This document shows, piece after piece, positions 7,201 to 13,887 of a DNA stretch of 13,887 nt. Both the position numbers and the translations under genes were made by a program. Origin of the DNA: Hepatocystis sp. ex Piliocolobus tephrosceles (lineage: Eukaryota > Apicomplexa > Aconoidasida > Haemosporida > Plasmodiidae); assembly GCA_902459845.2 (NCBI GenBank), contig CABPSV020000546.1, positions 1 through 13,887 on the forward strand, read 5' to 3'. The notes below the pieces were generated by a model. The model saw nothing but the letters and a program-made list of their open reading frames with translations, made no database searches and had not been told where the DNA came from. How positions within the stretch are numbered: the stretch's first letter is position 1; each line of letters begins with the position of its first letter.

Positions 7201-9446
7201 TCTATGACGATGAAGAATATAAAAAAGGAATAAATAATACACAGAATAATGATTTTTCTGATTATGAGCAAATATTAAATAAAAATTCATGGGATGTTGA
7301 TAATGAACATGGTTTTATAACAGCCAATTATGAAGATACTATAAATGACATGACTACTACTACTACTACTACTACTAATAATAATAATAATAATAATACT
7401 ACTACTAATAATAATAATAATAATACTACTACTAATAATAATAATAATACTACTACTACTAATAATAATAATAATACTACTACTAATAATAATAATAATA
7501 CTACTACTACTAATAATAATAATAATACTACTAATAATAATAATAATAATAATAAAATGAATACTATTCAACAATCTGATAGTATTGGTAAATTAGAAAT
7601 AGAACAACCAAACCTATTGGAAGAAAAAACAAAAAATACATCCATATCGGTTGATAGTACTTCAAATGAACAAAATGTAAATGAACAACATGAGATTGAT
7701 CATTATTTGGAAACGTTTTTTAGTGACAGTCAACATAAACATATACATCAGGATATATTCGATGGTGTGCAGAATTTTTCACAGAAAGTACATAATAATT
7801 TGTCACAGGATGTACATAATAATTTTTCACATTTATTGCATGATACTATGGTATATGACGCAAATGATCGTACAAATATAAATAAAAAAAATAACACAGT
7901 AGAGAAAAAACCAATTAATGGGTGCTCAAATTTTACAAGAGCTAATGTAATTACCGAAAAAAATTTACATAAATTCGCAGATGGACAGATAGAAAAGTCT
8001 GAAAATGATGAAAATGATAAAAGTGATGAAAATGATAAAAATGATGAAAATGATAAAAATGATGAAAATGGAAATATAAACATAGATGATATTATTAAAA
8101 AAGCCATAAACATTAGTAATGTATTTAAACAAAGAGAAATAAAAAAATTGTTAAAAGAAAAAAAAAAAAAAAAAAAAAAAGAAGAAGGTGATGATGAATC
8201 AAGATATAATGTTAATGCAAACTTTAGCAATGATGTTGTAACTACTGCTCCCACTACTTCTACCGACCATCAAACAAACAAAACTTACAAAAACGATGAA
8301 AAAATAACGAAAAATGCAAAACAAAAGGAAATAAACAACTATAACAAAACAATTAAACATGAACAAACCATAGAAAGTATAGACAGTATTGAAACGAATT
8401 CCATACCTACTTTAAACGTACACGAAAAGGATGAACTAAAAGCATACAAACATGCATCATATGAAGTAAGCAAACATGTTGTTTATTTTTTTATTTTTTT
8501 TTTTTTTTTTATTTTTTTTTTTTAATGCGCTGATGTTCTAATTGCTACACTGTTGCACCATCAATCGTTCCTTTTTATTTATATTTTTCTTTTTCTTTTT
8601 CTTTTTCAGGTTCAAGGATATTACAAAAGAAAAAGAAAAATAAAAAGCATAAACGAATTAAATGACATACACATAGAAGATGCTAATGATCAAATAATAT
8701 TAAACGATGAAGATATACTGAATAATACAACACATGATAATAACAACAGTAATGAAAACACAGATACAATTAACCACTCAAATGTGAATAAATCAATTTT
8801 TAATGTTAACAGTTATGAAAATTTATTACTTTTACATGGTAAATATAATAATATTATTGAAAATAATTACTTAGAAAAAATATTAAAAAAAGAAAAAAAT
8901 AGTAATGAAAATATAAGCAAAGATATAGATTTATTAATTCAAAATTATAAATATGCAAACATAGATCCCGATGGTTTTATTACATCTTTTTACAATTCCA
9001 AGATAAATGAAAAAGATACTACAAAGGAGTTTGATATGGTCAAGTCTGGCTCTAAAATTGGCTCTAAATCTGACACTGATCTTATGAAAAAATCTATTAC
9101 GAATATACCAAAAGAAAATGAAAATATATCAAAGACAGTTCAAATTAGTAATACAAGTACAAATACAACAATAATACGCGAGGTCAACAGTTTTACAAAT
9201 AATTTGATGGATTTAAAAATGTGGCTAGTACAATTAGGATTACTCAAACAAAGTGATATACACCTAGAAAGTAATGAAATAATTAAAAAATTTCTTAAAA
9301 ATCCTAAATTCAAAAGAGTTTTAAATTTGTATAATATTAAACCAAAAGATATAACTATACCTCTTTTTTATAAAATAACAAAGTTGTTATATTTCGAAAG
9401 GCCTTTTCCTCGGAAAGAAAAACACTACAAACTAAAAATGGATTAA
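4275..9446 (+). CDS. Large S1-domain protein, probably apicoplast-targeted (two exons)
   Basis: Exons are 4275-8465 and 8610-9446, giving 1675 aa. Residues 1-27 are a hydrophobic signal peptide, followed by a Lys/Asn-rich leader to about 120, the bipartite pattern of apicoplast import. Residues about 131-201 resemble an S1 (OB) fold, from LGDQLKAKIV to CIIQVT. Residues about 337-417 are a clear S1 domain: VDGFVKYINEDGAYIDIG, later VRKIDILNNRIEVSM. S1 domains bind RNA in ribosomal protein bS1, PNPase and related factors. Residues 420-1390 are mostly low complexity: Asn/Lys, 15- and 18-bp-coded repeats, an acidic run at 810-835 and a Thr/Asn tract at 1027-1093. A less repetitive island lies at about 912-1024. 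The C-terminus (about 1590-1675, MWLVQLGLLKQ to RPFPRKEKH) is non-repetitive and looks conserved. A role in apicoplast translation or RNA metabolism is inference; I do not recognise a named gene. Confidence 0.88.
5061..5168 (+). repeat. 18-bp coding repeat, six units (EDVNGV/KDMEGV)
   Basis: Six contiguous 18-base units encode EDVNGV twice, EDMEGV, KDMEGV twice and KDMEEI, between the first S1-like fold and the clear S1 domain. The near-identical codons point to recent tandem expansion. Confidence 0.95.
6144..6263 (+). repeat. 15-bp coding repeat, eight units (xNDIY)
   Basis: Units encode GENIY, GNDIY, DNDIY (several) and GNDLY, residues 624-663. The first unit is diverged. The repeat is strongly acidic and tyrosine-rich, unlike the Asn/Lys sequence around it. 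Its codons use AAC, GAC and TAC where the flanks use AAT, GAT and TAT. Confidence 0.95.
6702..6779 (+). repeat. Poly-glutamate tract (26 codons)
   Basis: Residues 810-835 are all Glu apart from one Lys, encoded by GAG and GAA in blocks and followed by Asp-Asp. On the other strand it reads as a Pro/Leu/Ser-rich shadow frame. Confidence 0.95.
6927..7001 (+). repeat. 15-bp coding repeat, five units (DMEKE/DTEKE)
   Basis: Alternating GATATGGAAAAAGAG and GATACGGAAAAAGAG units encode DMEKE and DTEKE, residues 885-909. They immediately precede the low-repeat island of the protein. Confidence 0.95.
7353..7553 (+). repeat. Alternating Thr/Asn tract (67 codons)
   Basis: Residues 1027-1093 consist only of ACT (Thr) and AAT (Asn) codons, in blocks T8 N7 T3 N6 T3 N5 T4 N5 T3 N5 T4 N5 T2 N7. 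The single codon per residue and the regular block length indicate recent expansion of a longer ACTn-AATn unit. Confidence 0.97.
7773..7844 (+). repeat. 24-bp degenerate coding repeat, three units
   Basis: Three successive octapeptides NFSQKVHN, NLSQDVHN and NFSHLLHD share the pattern N-aromatic/Leu-S-x-x-V/L-H-N/D. They are more diverged than the other repeats of this protein and so probably older. Confidence 0.85.
8001..8070 (+). repeat. 18-bp coding repeat (ENDKND), about four units
   Basis: GAAAATGATAAAAATGAT-type units encode ENDKND/ENDKSD, residues about 1243-1265. A lysine run follows (AAA codons, about 8154-8180). Confidence 0.9.
8466..8609 (+). other. Intron of the S1-domain gene (144 bp, phase 0)
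   Basis: The donor is GAA|GTAAGC at 8466 and the acceptor is CTTTTTCAG ending at 8609, after a strong pyrimidine tract. Both exons use the same reading frame, and exon 2 opens with VQGYYKRKRK. The sequence is T-rich, unlike the A-rich coding strand around it, and has an in-frame TAA at 8523-8525. Without splicing the protein would end in a Phe-rich tail and lose the C-terminal 278 residues. Confidence 0.9.
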
Positions 9447-9696
9447 GGGCGAGTTAAAGGGACAACATAACTAAGTCCATTTTTTTTTTTTTGTTAATAT
9501 GTGATAATTCATGCTTACATTTTTTCATATATTGTTGTTGTTGTTTTTTTACAAATGTTTTAAAATTATGAACGTACAATTAAGAACATGTATATATTGT
9601 AATACTGTTTCCTATTTAAACTTTAAAAGAAATAATAGATTTCAAAAATTGAAAAAATAAACGTATGTAATAGTAAAAAAAAGTAAATTCATGAAT

Positions 9697-9699
<3 letters not shown>
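9447..9699. other. 3' flank of the S1-domain gene
   Basis: AT-rich non-coding sequence with a T tract (about 9480-9492) and a GTTGTTGTT run near 9534. It presumably holds the 3' UTR of the + strand gene. No other feature was seen. Confidence 0.6.
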
Positions 9700-9750
<51 letters not shown>

Positions 9751-10200
9751 AAGTAAAAACATGTAAAAACAAGTAAGAACGAGTAAAAACAAGTAAGAAC
9801 GAGTAAGAACGAGTAAGAACGAGTAAGAACGAGTAAAAACAAGTAAAAACATGTAAAAACAAGTAAGAACGAGTAAAAACATGTAAAAACAAGTAAGAAC
9901 GAGTAAAAACAAGTAAAAACATGTAAAAACAAGTAAGAACGAGTAAGAACGAGTAAAAACATGTAAAAACAAGTAAGAACGAGTAAAAACAAGTAAGAAC
10001 GAGTAAGAACGAGTAAAAACATGTAAAAACAAGTAAGAACGAGTAAAAACAAGTAAGAACGAGTAAAAACAAGTAAAAACAAGTAAAAACATGTAAAAAC
10101 AAGTAAGAACGAGTAAAAACATATAAAAATAAGTAAAAACATCTAAAAACAAGTAAGAACGAGTAAAAACAAGTAAAAACATGTAAAAATAAGTAAACGC
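9700..10200. repeat. A50 tract followed by a 10-bp-period array, about 45 units
   Basis: Fifty A (9700-9749) lead into a strictly 10-base tandem array. Nearly all units are GTAAAAACAA, GTAAAAACAT or GTAAGAACGA, with a few variants in the last 80 bases. The array fills the space between two convergent genes. All three - strand frames are open and read as Phe/Leu/Val-rich repeats because the unit lacks reverse-strand stops; these are not genes. Confidence 0.97.
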
Positions 10201-10211
10201 CTAAACATATA

Positions 10212-10229
10212 AAAGCGTAAACACGCTTT
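10212..10229 (-). other. Hairpin-forming inverted repeat at the bL21 stop codon
   Basis: AAAGCGT (10212-10218) and ACGCTTT (10223-10229) are perfect reverse complements around a 4-base loop. On the - strand the stem includes two bases of the bL21 TAA stop (10230-10228). GC-containing stems are scarce in this sequence outside genes. A role in 3'-end formation or in separating the convergent transcripts is possible but inferred. Confidence 0.6.
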
Positions 10230-11184
10230 AAGAGTAGAAATTCTCTCTTATTAAACACTCATTAACTACCGGGTCAAAATCTTCTAACGGGTCATATTTG
10301 TTTAAACGTTTATTTCTCTTTTCTTGTTCTATTTTTTTTACTTCTTCAATAACCTCTGGTCGTTTACTTAATTTTTTTGTTTTTAATATATTACGAAGCA
10401 TATGTTCTTTTTTATAATTTCCTCTGTGTTTATAAACTGTTTCAAATTTTAATGAACAAAATTTATTCTGGTAATTAATAAAATTTTGTTTTAACTGTTT
10501 TAATTCTAAACTAGGTCTTACCATATTATGAATACGGTTAAGTATATAAAATAAACTGTCATCCTTATAAAAATTATATTTTCTTTTTTCTTCACCTATA
10601 TACTCATTATTTAATTCGATTTTATTTATTAATATTCTTGACATTTCCTGTCTATGTCCATAAAATCTTTTATAATTTTTTTTAGGTTTATATTTTAATC
10701 TATATATTTTATTACCTCTAAAATGTTTTATAACGGATGCATTTATTCTAACATTATCTAAAAAAGGGTTACCAAAAAATAATTCACCATTTTCATTACT
10801 ATAAAAAAAAACTCTATTCAAATTTATTTTTTTATTTTCTTCTTGTTTTATTCGAAACACATCATAATATCTACCTTCTTCGATCCATCTTATTTTACCA
10901 CATATTTCTATTACGCAATATTTACCACTTCTATCTCTACCATCTTCTAACTGAGACAATTTTACTTGAGCAGGTGAACTGATCAAAACATTTAATCTGT
11001 TTATACTTTTTAAATTATTTTTATTCACATTTTTTAAAAAAAAAAAATTTAACTTCTTATTTTGCAAAGACAAATTATTTATTTTGTTGGCGCATAAGAA
11101 TGATGTATTTATGTAAAACAAAATTAGGTAAACAAAGAGTAATGTTGAAAAAAATCTATTTTCGAGATAAAAAAAAAAAAACAT
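10228..11184 (-). CDS. Apicoplast ribosomal protein bL21 with N- and C-terminal extensions
   Basis: Large-subunit ribosomal protein L21 (bacterial/organellar type) binds 23S rRNA. The protein has 318 aa. Residues 1-32 are a hydrophobic signal peptide (to SFLCANK) and about 33-85 an Asn/Lys-rich leader, so it is probably imported into the apicoplast. The bL21 core spans about 89-190: KYCVIEICGKIRWIEEG matches the start of the family, FFGNPFLDNVRINASVIKH the middle, and KYKPKKNYKRFYGHRQ (164-179) the diagnostic RNA-binding motif. Bacterial L21 is only about 100 residues; the remaining 128 residues (191-318) are a charged extension without recognised domain. The usual GGKQ reads CGKI here. The gene is intronless. 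The start at 11184 is the only Met before the core and yields a signal peptide; it is followed by a T13 run encoding FFFF. It converges with the S1-domain gene. Confidence 0.9.
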   Translation of the reverse strand: MFFFFYLENRFFSTLLFVYLILFYINTSFLCANKINNLSLQNKKLNFFFLKNVNKNNLKSINRLNVLISSPAQVKLSQLEDGRDRSGKYCVIEICGKIRWIEEGRYYDVFRIKQEENKKINLNRVFFYSNENGELFFGNPFLDNVRINASVIKHFRGNKIYRLKYKPKKNYKRFYGHRQEMSRILINKIELNNEYIGEEKRKYNFYKDDSLFYILNRIHNMVRPSLELKQLKQNFINYQNKFCSLKFETVYKHRGNYKKEHMLRNILKTKKLSKRPEVIEEVKKIEQEKRNKRLNKYDPLEDFDPVVNECLIRENFYS

Positions 11185-11236
11185 ATTTTGTTCTTGCTTT
11201 GTGCCTTACCAAGCTTTATTTACTTTGTTCACGTGT

Positions 11237-11279
<43 letters not shown>

Positions 11280-11520
11280 TACAGTCGATATTGTTTATAA
11301 GCCTTTGTTAAAAAAAAAAAAAAAAAAAAAAAATGTTACTTTTTGTCATACCTCATCCTCATATACATATGTTGACGTATATGTACATATATTTGCATGT
11401 TTTACTAAACTAATAGGCAAAAAAAATTATATAAATTTTGCATTTATATGTGTTGTTGTGTTTGTTCTTGTTTTTTTTGTATACCTCGTTTAAAAAAATA
11501 AAAAAAATCAAGTATTTATG
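11185..11520 (-). promoter_or_regulatory. Upstream region of bL21 with (TA)18 and A24 tracts
   Basis: Reading upstream from the bL21 start there is a perfect (TA)18 dinucleotide run (11241-11276) and then a run of 24 A on the + strand (11310-11333), typical Plasmodium promoter sequence. The + strand frames across it (66 and 101 aa) are low-complexity readings without gene character. Confidence 0.5.
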
Positions 11521-12098
11521 TAAAAAAAAGAAATTCGGTCGTTTGTTCGTCTAAACATTCAGTCATTCGTTCTTCCGCCCGTTCATTCGTCAGCTCATCC
11601 AATTAAAACCTCATTAAACCATTATATTTTTAAAAGCTTGAATATACATATGAGGAAACGCATACACATATTCATACATATACATAATGACACATGTGCA
11701 TACAACCTCCTGTTGGCTTTTTTTTATTATTACCGTGTTAAAAAAAAAAAAATAAAATAAATAAATGATAAAAAACGAAATATATAAAAATATGTGATGT
11801 GTACGAAATCAAGAAAATGAATGCTTAGGGACTGAATACATTGGCAACTATGTACTTTTTAGACTGTTACATTTTTCACACCAATACTTTTAATCATTAA
11901 AAATTTACAAGCGTTATATAAATCAGTTATTATAAATTTTTATTTTATTTATTTTATTTTTTTTTTTTTTGCAATATGTACATATAATATATTTTTACAG
12001 CGCATAAAGAATTAAAAAAAAAAAAAAAAAACCGTTTTGTGATCCAAAAAAAAAAAAAAAAAAAAATTAAATTTAAAAAATCAAATAAAATATTAAAA
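11521..12098. other. Intergenic region with a relatively GC-rich TTCG/TTCA-type island
   Basis: At about 11532-11600 lies a degenerate tetranucleotide stretch (TTCG, GTCG, TTCA, GTCA, TTCG, CCCG, TTCA and so on), clearly richer in G and C than its surroundings. The remainder is ordinary AT-rich sequence with A and T runs. No gene or RNA is supported. Confidence 0.6.
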
Positions 12099-12312
12099 GC
12101 GTTAATTTGGAAAAAAAAAAAAAGCATTAATTTGGCAAAAAAAAAAAGCATTAATTTGGCAAAAAAAAAAAGCATTAATTTGGCAAAAAAAAAAAACATT
12201 AATTTGACAAAAAAAAAAAAAAGCATTAATTTGACAAAAAAAAAAAAGTATTAATTTGACAAAAAAAAAAAAAGTATTAATTTGACAAAAAAAAAAAAGC
12301 ATTAATTTGACA
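12099..12312. repeat. 24-27-bp tandem array, nine copies (GCATTAATTTG + poly-A)
   Basis: Copies begin at 12099, 12124, 12148, 12172, 12196, 12223, 12248, 12274 and 12299. Each has ATTAATTTG (GTTAATTTG in the first) followed by GG/GGC or GAC and then 9-14 A. The first four copies carry TTTGG and the last five TTTGAC. Frames across it on both strands (SINLAKKK, FFFCQINA) are repeat artefacts. Confidence 0.95.
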
Positions 12313-12539
12313 CAAAAACGGGAAAGAAAAAATGAGATAAAAAAAAAGTTAGAAATTTAAGCATAAACATTATATACAAGTTTTTCATAAAACATTTTTC
12401 TTTTTGTAGAAATAACATAAGATTGACCATAATGACATATCACATTTTACATATATGCTTGATCATATTGCTAAATCAGCTTGTATGAACATATCAAGTA
12501 TTTTGTTAAAAAAAAAAAAAAAAAAAAAAGTGTTAATTT
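12313..12539 (-). other. 3' flank of the small secreted-protein gene
   Basis: AT-rich sequence with an A20-class tract (about 12509-12529) that reads as a T tract on the transcribed strand just after the stop codon. Nothing else was seen. Confidence 0.5.
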
Positions 12540-13199
12540 TTAAATGTTTATAGCTATATCACCTCTCTCTGGAAAAAAGAGCTTGGTAGAAGAATTTTTC
12601 AAAGCGTTTGTATTTGGTCCATATGACCTTTTTAATAAATCCTCATGCAATACATTGTTACTCATATTTTCATTAAAATGTGATGGATTAGACTTAAATG
12701 TTTTATATACGGGAAAAAAATTTAGACCAAAATCTTCATTACTATCTTTTAAACTATTTAAATATGTATTATTATTATTATTACCTACATTATAAATATT
12801 ATTTTTACTAGTATATTTATTTTTATCTTTAAACAAAAGTATACTAATTTTTCTACTTAAGTTATAATTCGAATGTTTTATTTCCTCTAATATAGATTTT
12901 TCTTCATCTATTTCATGCTTACGTGCTGATATATATTCTTTAATTTTTTCTGCATATGGTTCAACAAGAGTATTTTGTAACGATGTTGTATATTTTACTT
13001 TTGACAAGTTCATAGTTACCATTGGTGTTTGTGTTAAACGAGCATATTCGTTTTTTCCGTCATCGGATTCAACTGGCTCTGTTAAAGTTTTTAATAAATT
13101 TCTTAATTTATTATTTTTTTTTATTTTTTTACAATTTCCTAATAACAAAAAGAACAGCAAGTACATGAACAAATATTTCACACATCTATTTGTTTGCAT
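12540..13199 (-). CDS. Small secreted protein of unknown function
   Basis: The protein has 219 aa in one exon, and I do not recognise the family. Residues 1-23 form a strong signal peptide (KYLFMYLLFFLLLGNC). A basic stretch follows (24-38, KKIKKNNKLRNLLK). Residues about 78-110 (LVEPYAEKIKEYISARK then EIDEEKSILEEIK) are charged and probably helical or coiled coil. Residues 129-180 are Asn/Ser-rich with an N5 run at 140-144. The C-terminus (SYGPNTNALKNSS to ERGDIAINI) is non-repetitive. Both cysteines (6 and 23) lie in the signal peptide, so the mature protein has none. There is no second membrane segment or GPI-attachment-like tail. The start has an A-rich context (TTAACAAA before ATG). Coding is supported by moderate complexity amid A/T tracts and a clean signal peptide; function and destination are open (secretory organelle, vacuole or apicoplast). 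Confidence 0.8.
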   Translation of the reverse strand: MQTNRCVKYLFMYLLFFLLLGNCKKIKKNNKLRNLLKTLTEPVESDDGKNEYARLTQTPMVTMNLSKVKYTTSLQNTLVEPYAEKIKEYISARKHEIDEEKSILEEIKHSNYNLSRKISILLFKDKNKYTSKNNIYNVGNNNNNTYLNSLKDSNEDFGLNFFPVYKTFKSNPSHFNENMSNNVLHEDLLKRSYGPNTNALKNSSTKLFFPERGDIAINI

Positions 13200-13226
13200 T
13201 TTGTTAATTACTTTTTATAACTTGAA

Positions 13227-13263
<37 letters not shown>

Positions 13264-13887
13264 AATATACGTGTGCTTAAATACGTAAATTAAGAAAAAA
13301 AAAAAAAAAATGGATATACATACACGCAAGAAGAAGCATGGACATAGATAAAAACACGAATAAAAATTTAACACACAGTTTGAAAAAAAAATACAGATAT
13401 AATATAATTAAAAAGACAATAGTAGCAATAAAAAAAAAATTATACATATATATTTATATGTGCACCTCTTTTTTTTTTACTTATTTAGCTAATTGTTAAA
13501 TAAAATAACAGTTTTATTGTTACTAATATATATGCAACAAAAGTCGTAAATTATACCGTTGTTTTTTTTTTTTTTTTTTTTTTTTTTGTATACATTAGTA
13601 CAAACCTATGTAAACGCTTAACCTATATTTTCTCTTTTGTTGTGCTTTTTTTTTTTTTTTTTTAAATAGCAAAAAGTACATATACGTAAAGAAAGGAATT
13701 AAAGTTGTGCTAAAGACAATGACAATTAAGTATGTTTAAATATATATATAATGATGTGTATAAATTTTTTTAATAGTTTTAAGTGTAAATACATACAAAT
13801 ATAAATAAATAAAAAAAAAAAAAAAAAAAACCTAAATAAATAAATAAATTAACAAATAAGCAAATAAATAAACAAGTAAATAAATAA
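13200..13887 (-). promoter_or_regulatory. Upstream region of the small secreted-protein gene
   Basis: No gene is seen. The region holds A31 (13228-13258) 29 bases upstream of the start codon, further A and T tracts including T26 (13562-13587), and at the window end an AAAT-type tetranucleotide microsatellite with CAAA and CAAG variants (about 13831-13887). It probably contains the promoter of the - strand gene. Confidence 0.5.

Noticed and set aside
7287..7574. - strand frame of Ile/Ser repeats inside the S1-domain gene
   Set aside because: It is the complement of the ACT/AAT tract; the + strand is the coding strand by domain content.
8553..8609. A separate gene starting with Met at 8553 (MHHQSF...)
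   Set aside because: This start lies in the T-rich intron. Splicing at 8466/8609 joins the downstream frame cleanly to the S1-domain gene, and the strong CTTTTTCAG acceptor explains the sequence better than an independent signal peptide.
9616..10258. Three long overlapping - strand frames (166-189 aa, Phe/Leu/Val-rich)
   Set aside because: They are the 10-bp array read in all three frames. A 10-base unit without reverse-strand stops is open in every frame by necessity, and the protein repeats have the same 30-base origin.
11100..11493. Two + strand frames (66 and 101 aa) opposite and upstream of bL21
   Set aside because: They read through the (TA)18 run and an A24 tract, giving IYIYIY and KKKK; one overlaps the well-supported bL21 leader.
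13070..13110. PEXEL host-export motif (RxLxE/Q/D) in the small secreted protein
   Set aside because: The only candidate, RNLLK at residues 33-37, lacks the acidic or Gln residue at position five.

Overview
The window looks like nuclear DNA of a Plasmodium species with an extremely AT-rich genome. The evidence is the long poly(dA:dT) tracts between genes, short GT-AG introns that are more T-rich than the exons, Asn- and Lys-rich low-complexity inserts that use mostly AAT and AAA codons, and two proteins with bipartite apicoplast-type N-termini. The species cannot be fixed from the sequence alone. P. falciparum-like (Laverania) and avian malaria parasites both have this composition.

Four genes are supported. 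(1) A two-exon protein disulfide isomerase (+, 322-494 joined to 791-2066, 482 aa). It has the a-b-b'-a' layout, two WCGHCK active sites, a signal peptide and a C-terminal TEEL. (2) A very large two-exon gene (+, 4275-8465 joined to 8610-9446, 1675 aa). It has a signal peptide, a lysine-rich leader, one clear and one probable S1 RNA-binding fold, about 900 residues dominated by low complexity, and a conserved-looking C-terminal domain split off by a phase-0 intron. (3) A bL21 ribosomal protein (-, 11184-10228, 318 aa) with a signal/transit leader and a long charged C-terminal extension, almost certainly apicoplast. (4) A small secreted protein of unknown function (-, 13199-12540, 219 aa).

Layout: promoter sequence (1-321); PDI; a 2.2-kb intergenic region holding a 24-bp minisatellite and a 65-70-bp array with a conserved palindrome next to the S1-gene start; the S1 gene; a convergent intergenic region (9447-10227) filled by a 10-bp-period array; bL21; a 1.35-kb intergenic region with a 25-bp ATTAAT/poly-A array; the small secreted-protein gene; and 0.7 kb of A/T-tract promoter sequence. 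No rRNA, tRNA, CRISPR array or mobile element was seen.

Genes 2 and 3 plausibly act in the same place, apicoplast translation, and are transcribed towards each other. PDI works in ER oxidative folding. The most unusual items are the helically phased A-tract array between the convergent genes, the palindrome kept in the promoter array, the start-stop overlapping mini-uORF of the S1 gene, a hairpin over the bL21 stop codon, and the asymmetry of the two PDI active sites.
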